31,735 bases of DNA, taken from the NCBI GenBank assembly GCA_002685655.1, contig NYXM01000018.1:1-31735 (forward strand), given 5' to 3'. The notes beneath the pieces were generated by a model. That model saw only the letters and a program-made list of their open reading frames with translations. It was not told the origin of the DNA and ran no database searches. This DNA is from Planctomycetaceae bacterium. Lineage in GTDB: Bacteria; Planctomycetota; Planctomycetia; Pirellulales; Pirellulaceae. This document shows, in pieces, positions 8,256 to 15,540 of this stretch. Each line of letters starts with the position of its first letter. Position 1 is the first letter of the stretch. Both the position numbers and the translations under genes were made by a program.

Positions 8256-9971
8256 CTATTTGGACTTGATGTCTGAATCCCAAGAATCTGAATCCAACTC
8301 AAGCTCACCACGTTGGTACTTGCCCCAATATTCGTCCAGTGCTCGCTTGACGCGGCCGCTCAACAGCGCCACACCCAGAATATTGGGCAATGCCATGCCC
8401 AATATCAACAGGTCGCTAAAATCCAAAATGTTTCCTGTCGTCACGATGGAGCCGATCACCGTGAAGATCAAGAACAAGACCTTGTAGGCGAGTGAAGACC
8501 TGGGGCCGAACAGCCTGGTCCAAGAGCGTTCGCCGTAATATGACCACGAAATCAGCGTGGAATACGCAAACAGAATCACTGCCATGTACAAGATGTACTT
8601 AAACCAGGCCACGCCATGTTCGCCGCTGACGGCCGCCGTGGTTAGGGCGGCACCAGACTTGTTCGCCCCTGAGACCAAGTCAGCATATTCGGGGTAAAGC
8701 TCGGCGTCGTAAACGCCCGTAATGATGATCACTAGGGCAGTCATGGTGCAAACGACAACTGTGTCAATAAACGGTTCCAGCAATGCGACAATGCCTTCGC
8801 TGACAGGCTCATCCGTCTTGGCTGCCGAATGCGCGATCGCCGCCGAACCGATCCCGGCTTCGTTGGAAAAGACCGCACGCTGAATTCCAATGACCATGAC
8901 ACCAATCGCGCCGCCAAGTCCAGCCTGCAGATTGAACGCACCTGAAAAGATTGAGCCGATGGCATCCGGTATGGCACTCGCGTTGACCCCCAAGATGTAG
9001 ATGCACATCATGACGTATGCCAAACACATGGCGGGGACAATTTTCGACGCAACGGCGCCGATCGACTTGATGCCCCCAATGATCACAACGCCTGCCAGCA
9101 TGGCCATCAAAAGGCCATAGATCCACGGGTACTGGTCAAGCAGTGGGACGTCCTGGCGAATCGCGTCCAACGATTGTCCGACTTGAAAAGCATTGCCGCC
9201 ACCAAACGAAGCGCCAACGCACAGTATTGCGAACACAAATGCCAGCAGCTGACCGACCGGTTTGAGCCCCATGTCAGCCAGTCCGTCGCGCAGATAGTGC
9301 ATTGGCCCGCCAGAGACCGTGCCGTCAGGTGCGACCTTGCGGTACATCTGCCCAAGTGTGCATTCCGCAAATTTGCTGGACATTCCCAACAGGCCAACCA
9401 AGATCATCCAAAACGTCGCCCCCGGTCCGCCTGTGCCGACAGCAATCGCCACGCCGGCGATATTGCCTAGCCCGACCGTCGCAGAAAGCGCGGAGGCTAA
9501 GGCTTGAAAATGCGAAACTTCACCCGAATCGTTCGGATCATCGTAGTCACCCTTGGTTAGCCGGATTGCGTGCCAGAATCCGCGGAGGTTGATGAACCCC
9601 ATCCGCAGCGTGAAAAAAATTGCCCCTGCCATGAGCCAAAGCACAACAAACGGTATCCTAACTTTCAAGTATTTTTCGGACCAGAAATCAAAAAACAGAA
9701 CTTTGAACATCGGTTGGACCAGCCAGTCACCGAAGAATTCATCGATTTGCTGCATCCAAGTTTGCGAGGTGGCTGCCTCTTGCGTTTGGATCGGTGCTGC
9801 ATTTTCCCCATCATCCGCCGGCCCCATGCCCTGTTGTGGCTCGACGGGCATTGATCGGTCCTGCGCCAGGCTTGGCGCGGAAACACAGACAAACACCATG
9901 ATCAATGCGAGCAATTGCATCAGGTGGTGAAGTCGTCCTGGTGAAAAACTCGCAGTTCGGTGCAACGTCAT
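8256..9971 (-). CDS. Alanine/glycine:cation symporter (AGCS family)
   Basis: The product imports alanine or glycine together with Na+ or H+ across the inner membrane. The chosen ATG at 9971 has AGGGAG just upstream and gives 571 residues; an upstream TTG at 10025 lacks such a site. The N-terminus is a signal-peptide-like segment (LLALIMVFVCVSAPSLAQ) followed by about 70 hydrophilic residues before the first permease helix, an extension absent from classical family members. Family motifs are VGLGNIAGVAIAVGTGGPGA near residue 170, GMSSKFAECTLG and VFSNEAGIGSAAIAHSAA, the last being the family signature. About eleven hydrophobic segments are visible. It is transcribed divergently from sufR and probably forms a single-gene unit. 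Confidence 0.93.
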   Translation of the reverse strand: MTLHRTASFSPGRLHHLMQLLALIMVFVCVSAPSLAQDRSMPVEPQQGMGPADDGENAAPIQTQEAATSQTWMQQIDEFFGDWLVQPMFKVLFFDFWSEKYLKVRIPFVVLWLMAGAIFFTLRMGFINLRGFWHAIRLTKGDYDDPNDSGEVSHFQALASALSATVGLGNIAGVAIAVGTGGPGATFWMILVGLLGMSSKFAECTLGQMYRKVAPDGTVSGGPMHYLRDGLADMGLKPVGQLLAFVFAILCVGASFGGGNAFQVGQSLDAIRQDVPLLDQYPWIYGLLMAMLAGVVIIGGIKSIGAVASKIVPAMCLAYVMMCIYILGVNASAIPDAIGSIFSGAFNLQAGLGGAIGVMVIGIQRAVFSNEAGIGSAAIAHSAAKTDEPVSEGIVALLEPFIDTVVVCTMTALVIIITGVYDAELYPEYADLVSGANKSGAALTTAAVSGEHGVAWFKYILYMAVILFAYSTLISWSYYGERSWTRLFGPRSSLAYKVLFLIFTVIGSIVTTGNILDFSDLLILGMALPNILGVALLSGRVKRALDEYWGKYQRGELELDSDSWDSDIKSK

Positions 9972-10073
9972 GAAAACTCCCTTGCCAGCTTGCGCGTGTC
10001 TTCTGGACACGTTCTTCAAGCTCAAATGAGCCTGCGGACAAATCGTAAATCGTCAGATCTTCTGAATGGGCAA

Positions 10074-10102
10074 CTTCTATCCAATAACTCTCTTGATGTC
10101 AA
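10074..10102 (-). promoter_or_regulatory. Candidate sigma-70 promoter for the symporter gene
   Basis: Read on the minus strand, a perfect TTGACA (10097-10102) is followed after 17 bases by TAGAAG (10074-10079), which matches four of six -10 positions. It would give a leader of about 95 bases before the ATG at 9971. Confidence 0.5.
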
Positions 10103-10104
10103 GG

Positions 10105-10116
10105 CTTTACGTAAAG
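10105..10116. promoter_or_regulatory. 12-base perfect palindrome CTTTACGTAAAG
   Basis: This exact palindrome sits just upstream of the symporter -35 box and about 25 bases upstream of the sufR -35 box. Its placement between two divergent promoters fits a regulator binding site, but no known site was recognised. Confidence 0.4.
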
Positions 10117-10123
10117 AGTCGTT

Positions 10124-10149
10124 TTTTTGAAACATATAGTTGTCAAAAA
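10124..10149. promoter_or_regulatory. Inverted repeat TTTTTGA-N12-TCAAAAA, candidate SufR operator 1
   Basis: Two perfect seven-base arms (10124-10130 and 10143-10149) are centred about 20 bases apart, two helical turns. The right arm overlaps the -35 box of the sufR promoter. A similar arrangement recurs at 11038-11065 before nuoB. The repeat is seen; binding by SufR is inferred. Confidence 0.45.
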
Positions 10150-10168
10150 TGCTTTTAATGGGTATAAA
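10140..10168 (+). promoter_or_regulatory. Sigma-70 promoter for sufR
   Basis: TTGTCA (10140-10145) and TATAAA (10163-10168) are separated by exactly 17 bases. Transcription would start near 10175, leaving a leader of about 170 bases before the sufR ATG. Confidence 0.65.
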
Positions 10169-10248
10169 TTGAAGAGCCGCAGTGAATTGCAGAAGAATGA
10201 AAGACCGGTTGCTCTGTCAGACCACTAGAATGCGTGCCGATTCACTTT

Positions 10249-10265
10249 AACGGCTTTACGCCGTT
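10249..10265 (+). promoter_or_regulatory. Leader hairpin AACGGC-N5-GCCGTT
   Basis: Perfect six-base arms flank the loop TTTAC inside the predicted sufR leader. No T-run follows, so it is not an intrinsic terminator. It could be a second operator or an mRNA structure. Confidence 0.35.
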
Positions 10266-10343
10266 CGGACTCGTGAAACAGTGCGCCGCGGACACCTCAC
10301 ACCGGTGCGACATGCACTAGCCCACCCTAAGTTGATCCCAGCC

Positions 10344-11018
10344 ATGCAAGCGGAAATCATCCCCTCTGATATTGCGATCCTGGATATCTTGCGAAAACGT
10401 GACGCGGCAAGCGTCGCGGAATTGGCCACATGGATGCAGGTGACGTCAACGGCGGTCCGACAGCGGCTAACGCGTTTGATGGCACAGGGCTACATCGATC
10501 GCATTACGGTTCGAGCGGGTCGCGGGCGGCCAAGCCATCACTACGTCCTCACCAAGCAGGGGCGTCGCAAGACCGGCTCGAATTTTGCCGATTTGGCTAT
10601 GGCGCTTTGGCAGGAGGTCCGCGAAATCGCAGACGTGGAGATTCGACGTGGATTATCGCAGCGCATCGCGAGACGACTTGCCCGAGAGTATGCGCCGCAC
10701 ATACACGGCGAGACCCTTGAAGAGAAGGCTGGATCCTTGGCCGAGTTGTTTTCCACACGGCAAATTCCGTTCGAAGTCGACGCCACCGGCGATTTTCCGA
10801 TTCTGACGGCTTTGGCCTGCCCTTACCCGGATCTCGCCGAAGAGGACCGCACGATCTGTTCGATGGAACGCGTGCTGTTTTCCGAGCTATTGGGTGAAAC
10901 CGTGCAGCTGGACAAATGCCGGCTCGACGGCGAGCAGTGCTGTACGTTCAATCCCCACGACGACAGATTGGACAGCGAATCGCCAAACGAAACCGCTCGG
11001 CTGGAGGGGACTAGCTGA
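10344..11018 (+). CDS. sufR: SufR-type Fe-S cluster-sensing transcriptional regulator
   Basis: The 224-residue product has an N-terminal winged helix-turn-helix (residues about 8-75: ILDILRKRDAASVAELATWM, then VTSTAVRQRLTRLMAQGYI and a GRGRPSHHYVLT wing). This is the DeoR/ArsR-like form of SufR. The C-terminal part carries five cysteines: C159 and C172 in ACPYPDLAEEDRTIC, C192, and the pair C199-C200 in GEQCCTFNP. Spaced cysteines here bind the Fe-S cluster in known SufR proteins, which repress suf genes when the cluster is present. ATG 10344 is chosen because it starts just before the HTH; GTG 10281 would add 21 residues without a clear ribosome binding site. The neighbouring suf genes strongly support the call. 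It probably also represses its own promoter. Confidence 0.88.
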   Translation: MQAEIIPSDIAILDILRKRDAASVAELATWMQVTSTAVRQRLTRLMAQGYIDRITVRAGRGRPSHHYVLTKQGRRKTGSNFADLAMALWQEVREIADVEIRRGLSQRIARRLAREYAPHIHGETLEEKAGSLAELFSTRQIPFEVDATGDFPILTALACPYPDLAEEDRTICSMERVLFSELLGETVQLDKCRLDGEQCCTFNPHDDRLDSESPNETARLEGTS

Positions 11019-11037
11019 AATCAACCAGTTTGCGTAG

Positions 11038-11083
11038 GTTTTGTACTTGCTGAACTGTCAAAAACGTTTGCGTCACTTGGAAT
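11038..11083 (+). promoter_or_regulatory. Candidate promoter plus SufR operator 2 before nuoB-suf
   Basis: CTGTCA (11055-11060) and TGGAAT (11078-11083) are 17 bases apart, each matching four of six consensus positions. As at the sufR promoter, the -35 box is part of TGTCAAAAA (11056-11064). A T-rich arm, GTTTTG, lies at 11038-11043, about 15 bases before the CAAAAAC arm. The left arm is one T shorter than in operator 1. The promoter would place transcription start a few bases before the nuoB ribosome binding site. Confidence 0.42.
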
Positions 11084-11104
11084 AACAAACAGCAGGGAAC
11101 CGCT

Positions 11105-11734
11105 ATGACACAGCCCTGGATTGAAGGCCGTTTCGAGGAAAACGTCATCACGACCACGGTCGAGCAGGCCGTAAACTGGGCGAGACAGTCCAGTGTCTGG
11201 CCAATGACGTTTGGCTTGGCCTGTTGTGCAATTGAAATGATGGCTACGGGAGCCAGTCGTTACGACATCGATCGCTTCGGAGCTGGTGCTTTTCGTGCCA
11301 CGCCGCGGCAGGCCGATCTCATGATTGTCGCCGGCACGGTGACCTACAAAATGGCCAGCCGCGTCCGACGATTGTACAACCTGATGCCCGATCCTAAGTT
11401 TGTCATTGCCATGGGTGCCTGCACCGTAGGTGGCGGGCCGTATTTCAAATGGGGCTACCATGTGGTCAAGGGCGTCGATCTGGTCGTTCCCGTGGACGTC
11501 TACGTGCCAGGATGCCCGCCGAGACCCGAGTCGCTGTTGGAAGGCCTGATGCGGATCCAAGATAAGATCAAAGGTCACAAGATTGCCAAGCGATCCGCGG
11601 CAGCCGGCACTGGACACCTCTTCCGGCAGGGGATCAAGGTGGACGACGAGCTGCCGGTGCCCCACCACTCTGGCTACGTGAGTGCACCTGCGGATCAGCA
11701 ACCGATGACGAGTCACCAGAAGATTACTGGCTAA
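11105..11734 (+). CDS. nuoB: NADH-quinone oxidoreductase subunit B
   Basis: NuoB holds Fe-S cluster N2, the last electron carrier of complex I before quinone. The 209-residue product keeps all four cluster cysteines: C40 and C41 in [10 protein letters not shown]106 in MGACTVGGG and C137 in VPGCPPRPE. The segments [26 protein letters not shown] and [18 protein letters not shown] are typical. Residues beyond about 165 are a less conserved tail. AGGGA about five bases before the ATG supports the start. No other nuo gene is in the window, so this subunit is encoded apart from its partners and sits between sufR and sufC. It could be the only copy or a paralogue. Confidence 0.95.
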   Translation: MTQPWIEGRFEENVITTTVEQAVNWARQSSVWPMTFGLACCAIEMMATGASRYDIDRFGAGAFRATPRQADLMIVAGTVTYKMASRVRRLYNLMPDPKFVIAMGACTVGGGPYFKWGYHVVKGVDLVVPVDVYVPGCPPRPESLLEGLMRIQDKIKGHKIAKRSAAAGTGHLFRQGIKVDDELPVPHHSGYVSAPADQQPMTSHQKITG

Positions 11735-11774
11735 GACATACTCCTTTCCAAACATGATTCAGACAACAAACTTC

Positions 11775-12599
11775 ATGTCCGATACACTGACGATTCGCGA
11801 CCTCCATGTCGCGGTCGATGGAAAACCGATCCTTCGTGGCGTCAACTTGACCATGCAGCGCGGCGAAACGCACGCGTTGATGGGTCCCAATGGTTCTGGC
11901 AAGAGCACGCTGGGCTTGGCCATTAGTGGTCACCCCAAGTATAAAGTCACGCAAGGCACTATCGAGCTCAATGGCCGCGATGTGTTGAAATTGGCGCCGG
12001 ACCAACGCGCTCGTAGTGGCATCTTCATGGCCTTCCAGCGGCCCGTCGCGATCCCAGGCGTCAAGATGGCAGACTTTCTTCGGCACGCCACGACGAACAT
12101 CCGCCAGCCGGATCGGAAGGAAGGCGAAGAGCTGATTCCAATGCGGGAATTCCGCAAGGAACTAAAGAGCAAGATGCAGCAGTTGCAGATGGAGGTCGAA
12201 TTCGCCCGACGGTACGTCAACGACGGATTCTCGGGTGGCGAAATGAAGCGGGCCGAGATCCTCATGCTTGCGATGCTACAACCAAAATTTGCCATCCTGG
12301 ACGAGACAGATAGTGGCCTGGACGCGGATGCGGTTCGCCTGGCGGCGGAGAGTATCGCGGAAATTGGTCGCGAGAAGATGGGGCTGTTGATTATCACGCA
12401 TCATGACAAACTGCTCGTCCACAACCCGCCCGATTTCACGCACGTCATGTTGGGCGGTCGCATTGTCGAGACGGGTGGCATTGATCTCGCAACGGAATTG
12501 CATGGCCAGGGCTACGAGCGGATTCGGAATGCCTATCCACAAGACGATGCGGAGAATCAAGCCATGTTGGAAAAAGAAAAACCACAGTCAATTGGCTAG
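11775..12599 (+). CDS. sufC: Fe-S cluster assembly ATPase SufC
   Basis: SufC is the ABC-type ATPase that drives conformational change in the SufBCD scaffold. The 274-residue product has Walker A GPNGSGKST (residues 37-45), the ABC signature FSGGEMKRAEI and Walker B FAILDETDSGLD, followed by the H-loop histidines in IITHHDK. ATG 11775 is preferred because family members begin two to five residues before the first strand (LTIRDLHV). ATG 11754 would add seven residues, and neither start has a strong ribosome binding site. The gene begins 40 bases after nuoB and is followed by sufB after 117 bases, so co-transcription is likely. Confidence 0.97.
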   Translation: MSDTLTIRDLHVAVDGKPILRGVNLTMQRGETHALMGPNGSGKSTLGLAISGHPKYKVTQGTIELNGRDVLKLAPDQRARSGIFMAFQRPVAIPGVKMADFLRHATTNIRQPDRKEGEELIPMREFRKELKSKMQQLQMEVEFARRYVNDGFSGGEMKRAEILMLAMLQPKFAILDETDSGLDADAVRLAAESIAEIGREKMGLLIITHHDKLLVHNPPDFTHVMLGGRIVETGGIDLATELHGQGYERIRNAYPQDDAENQAMLEKEKPQSIG

Positions 12600-12685
12600 G
12601 CCACGAATGATTCTCCAGTCGAATTCAAAGAATAGTGCTTAGTCCGTTCGACCCGTTGAGCCAATAGTTGCGCACACGCAGTAAC

Positions 12686-12700
12686 GTCCGTCTGACGGAC
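12686..12700 (+). promoter_or_regulatory. Hairpin immediately before the sufB ribosome binding site
   Basis: GTCCGTCTGACGGAC is a perfect inverted repeat ending a few bases before AGAAGG, the sufB ribosome binding site. It could shape sufB translation or protect the downstream mRNA segment. No T-run follows, so it is unlikely to be a terminator. Confidence 0.4.
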
Positions 12701-12716
12701 TTCAGAAGGTAGTACC

Positions 12717-14129
12717 ATGGCGACCGATCTTACGGGAACACCAAACGACGAAATTGGTGAAATCAACAAGTACAACTTCCGCACTGAAAGCGCTGCGGTT
12801 TTCAAAGCGGAAATGGGTATTTCGAAAGAGATCGTTGCGCAGATCTCGGACATGAAGGCCGAGCCTGAATGGATGCGAGATTTTCGTCTGAAGAGCTTCG
12901 AGATTTTCGAGTCGAAGCCCATGCCCAAGTGGGGTGGTGAACTCGGCCTCGACTTCCAGAAGATCTACTACTACTTGAAGCCAACAGATCACCAGGGGAA
13001 GACGTGGGATGACGTTCCGACGGAAATCAAAGACACCTTTGAAAGACTCGGGATTCCAGAAGCCGAGCGGCAGTACCTGGCAGGCGTGAAAGCGCAATTC
13101 GAAAGCGAAGTCGTCTACGGTTCATTGCAGGAAGATCTGGCTAAACAAGGGGTGATCTTCACGGACACGGATACGGCGGTGCGCGAACATCCTGACTTGG
13201 TCCGCGAGTATTTTGGCACCATCATTCCTCCGCATGACAATAAATTTGCCGCGCTGAACTCTGCAGTCTGGTCCGGCGGTTCGTTTATCTACGTGCCACC
13301 CGGCGTCAAAATCGAATTTCCGCTGCAAGCCTATTTCCGCATCAATGCGGAAAGCATGGGACAATTCGAACGGACCTTGATCATCGTCGACGAAGGTGCC
13401 GAGATTCACTACGTGGAGGGCTGCACGGCGCCGATGTATACCACCGAGAGCTTGCATTCGGCGGTTGTCGAAATCTCCGTCAAACGCGATGCCCGTTGCC
13501 GCTACACAACCATTCAGAATTGGGCGAACAATATCTACAACCTGGTTACAAAACGTGCCATGGCTTATCGCGACGCCACAATGGAGTGGGTCGACGGCAA
13601 CCTGGGAAGCCGACTGACCATGAAGTATCCGGCTGTTTATATGATGGAGCCTGGTGCCCACGGCGAGATCTTGTCGATCGCCTTCTCCAGTGCTGGGCAA
13701 CATCAAGACGCTGGCGCGAAACTCGTCCATTGCGCACCACACACGACCGGGCAAATCATTTCCAAGTCGATCTCCAAGAACGGTGGCCGAAGCAGTTACC
13801 GTGGATTAGTCCGAGTGGAAAAGGGGGCCAAGCATTCCAAGAACAATGTAGTTTGCGATGCCTTGATTTTAGATCCACAAAGTCGTAGCGATACCTATCC
13901 GTACATCGAAGTTGCCGAACAGGACGTGACGATTGGCCATGAAGCGAGTGTGTCACGCATCGGCGAAGAGCAGTTATTTTACCTGACGAGCCGTGGGATC
14001 AGCGAAGCCGAGGCCGCGACAATGATCGTCAGTGGCTTTATTGAGCCTCTGGTCAAAGAGCTTCCCATGGAGTATGCCGTCGAGATGAACCGCTTGATTC
14101 AACTCCAGATGGAAGGATCGGTCGGCTAA
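12717..14129 (+). CDS. sufB: Fe-S cluster assembly scaffold SufB
   Basis: SufB is the scaffold on which the cluster is assembled, in complex with SufC and SufD. The 470-residue length is normal. Typical segments are [20 protein letters not shown] near residue 50, [20 protein letters not shown] near residue 180, [33 protein letters not shown] and [21 protein letters not shown]380 (in [10 protein letters not shown]) aligns with the cysteine of E. coli SufB essential for cluster assembly. AGAAGG eight bases upstream of the ATG supports the start. The order here is sufC-sufB-sufD rather than the common sufBCD. Confidence 0.98.
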   Translation: MATDLTGTPNDEIGEINKYNFRTESAAVFKAEMGISKEIVAQISDMKAEPEWMRDFRLKSFEIFESKPMPKWGGELGLDFQKIYYYLKPTDHQGKTWDDVPTEIKDTFERLGIPEAERQYLAGVKAQFESEVVYGSLQEDLAKQGVIFTDTDTAVREHPDLVREYFGTIIPPHDNKFAALNSAVWSGGSFIYVPPGVKIEFPLQAYFRINAESMGQFERTLIIVDEGAEIHYVEGCTAPMYTTESLHSAVVEISVKRDARCRYTTIQNWANNIYNLVTKRAMAYRDATMEWVDGNLGSRLTMKYPAVYMMEPGAHGEILSIAFSSAGQHQDAGAKLVHCAPHTTGQIISKSISKNGGRSSYRGLVRVEKGAKHSKNNVVCDALILDPQSRSDTYPYIEVAEQDVTIGHEASVSRIGEEQLFYLTSRGISEAEAATMIVSGFIEPLVKELPMEYAVEMNRLIQLQMEGSVG

Positions 14130-14137
14130 CCACACCA

Positions 14138-14217
14138 GTGCCGCTGGCACCCGTATGGGGCCGCGATTCAAACTCGTATCTCCTTCCCCCCCCCAAGTTT
14201 TTAGGCGCCCGACGCCT
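14138..14217 (+). repeat. Structured sufB-sufD spacer: two small inverted repeats around a C9 tract
   Basis: The 98-base gap holds a perfect repeat GTGCC-GCT-GGCAC (14138-14150), a run of nine C (14186-14194), a T5 run (14198-14202) and a repeat AGGCG-CCCGA-CGCCT (14203-14217) ending just before the first candidate sufD ATG. The sufD frame is open upstream through the C9 run. No T-run follows either hairpin in the reading direction, so they are not standard terminators. Confidence 0.55.
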
Positions 14218-14227
14218 GATGCAACAT

Positions 14228-15538
14228 ATGGCGACTGTAACGCAATTGGGTTTCAATCAAGATTCATTTGAAGCGTTCTTGGCTGCTCGTGACGAGCCAA
14301 AATGGCTGACGGATGCCCGCCGTACCGCGTGGCAACATTTTCAGCAATCGGAATGGCCGGACCGCAATCACGAACGGTGGTTACGTACGGACATTCGGCT
14401 TTTCAAACTAGACCGGTATGCTCCACCCCAACCGAGTGGCGAACCGTCTTCCAACATCCCCGGCGGACTGCTTTGCCCCGGTGTCGCGCTGGCCGGGCAT
14501 AACCGGTCTCTGGACGGCCATTCGCTGGACTACACGCTGCACAAGAACTGGTCCGATCGCGGCGTGTTGTTCGGTAGCTTGGACAAGATGCTGGCCGATC
14601 ATGATGGTCTGTTGCGGCCGCATTTCCAGAGCGCCTTCGATCCGACCCATGATCGTTTCGCTGCGCTACATGCCGCATTTTGGACAGGTGGCCAACTGTT
14701 GTACGTACCGCGCGGCATCGTCGTCGACGAACCCTTGCACGCTTTGTCCAGCATGACCGATGGCGGGACCGACCTAGGGCACGTGCTGGTCGTGCTGGAG
14801 GACGGTGCGGAAGCCACCTTATTGTGTGAAACGTCCAGCCCCAGTGAAACAGCCGGCGGCTTTCACTGTGGTGCCGTAGAACTGATCTTGGGTGCCGGTT
14901 CACATCTCCGATTTGTCAATTTCCAGGATTGGGGACGCGGCGTATGGCACTTCGCTCACCAAAAAGCTATCGTTCACAAAGATGCCACGCTGCAATGGAC
15001 CGTGGCAGCCTTGGGTAGTCGCATGGCCAAAGTCAACCAACAGGTGTCGATGGTCGATGAAGGAGCCAGTTGTCAGGTGAACGGCGTGTTATTTACCGAA
15101 GGCAAACAGCATCTGTCCTACGACACTTTGCAACACCACGAGGCTGCGAATTGTCGTAGTGACTTTCGTTACAAAGCTGCCTTACAGGACAAGTCTCGCA
15201 CGGTGTGGCGAGGGATGATTAAGGTCGATGCAGATGCGCAGAAGACGGACGGATATCAACGCAACGACAACCTCTTGTTGTCTGGTAACGCTCGGGCCGA
15301 TTCCATTCCGGGCCTCGAGATCGAAGCAGATGACGTTCGGTGCACGCATGGATCGACTAGCGGTCGCGTGGATGAAGAACTGATCTTTTACGCCGGTTGC
15401 CGCGGGTATACTCGCAAAGAGGCGATCCAGATGATTGTCACCGGATTTTTTCAGCACGTCTTCGATCGCATCACGATCGAGAACGTGCGCGAGGCTTTAG
15501 CCTTGGCCATTGCCCGTCGCGTACGCGAATACGAGTAA
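14228..15538 (+). CDS. sufD: Fe-S cluster assembly protein SufD
   Basis: SufD pairs with SufB in the SufBC2D complex and supports iron acquisition. The 436-residue product has the beta-helix core shared with SufB: AALHAAFWTGGQLLYVPRGI, HVLVVLEDGAEATLLCET, LRFVNFQDWGRGVWHFAHQK and RTVWRGMIKV. H374 in RCTHGSTSGRVDEE aligns with the histidine of E. coli SufD needed for function. The start is uncertain: ATG 14228 and ATG 14219 are both possible, and GTG 14138 would add 30 unconserved residues. No start has a clear ribosome binding site, so translation may depend on the upstream structured spacer. Confidence 0.95.
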   Translation: MATVTQLGFNQDSFEAFLAARDEPKWLTDARRTAWQHFQQSEWPDRNHERWLRTDIRLFKLDRYAPPQPSGEPSSNIPGGLLCPGVALAGHNRSLDGHSLDYTLHKNWSDRGVLFGSLDKMLADHDGLLRPHFQSAFDPTHDRFAALHAAFWTGGQLLYVPRGIVVDEPLHALSSMTDGGTDLGHVLVVLEDGAEATLLCETSSPSETAGGFHCGAVELILGAGSHLRFVNFQDWGRGVWHFAHQKAIVHKDATLQWTVAALGSRMAKVNQQVSMVDEGASCQVNGVLFTEGKQHLSYDTLQHHEAANCRSDFRYKAALQDKSRTVWRGMIKVDADAQKTDGYQRNDNLLLSGNARADSIPGLEIEADDVRCTHGSTSGRVDEELIFYAGCRGYTRKEAIQMIVTGFFQHVFDRITIENVREALALAIARRVREYE

Positions 15539-15540
15539 CC

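Larger units (their letters stand above)
9972..10343. other. Divergent intergenic region between symporter and sufR
   Basis: This is the only gene-free stretch above 300 bases. It holds one sigma-70-like promoter in each direction, a 12-base palindrome between them, an inverted repeat over the sufR -35 box and a small hairpin in the sufR leader, each listed separately. The middle part (about 10080-10175) is clearly richer in A+T than the surrounding genes. No small ORF with a ribosome binding site was recognised. Confidence 0.8.

Noticed and set aside
9972..11104. Cyanobacterial SufR box CAAC-N6-GTTG
   Set aside because: GTTG occurs near 10139 and 10208, but no CAAC lies six bases before either, and none was seen before nuoB.
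13122..13754. Minus-strand ORF of 210 codons opposite sufB
   Set aside because: It lies wholly within the conserved sufB gene on the other strand and has no family features.
14198..14217. Intrinsic terminator between sufB and sufD
   Set aside because: The T5 run precedes the hairpin instead of following it, and on the other strand it becomes an A-run, so neither direction gives a terminator.
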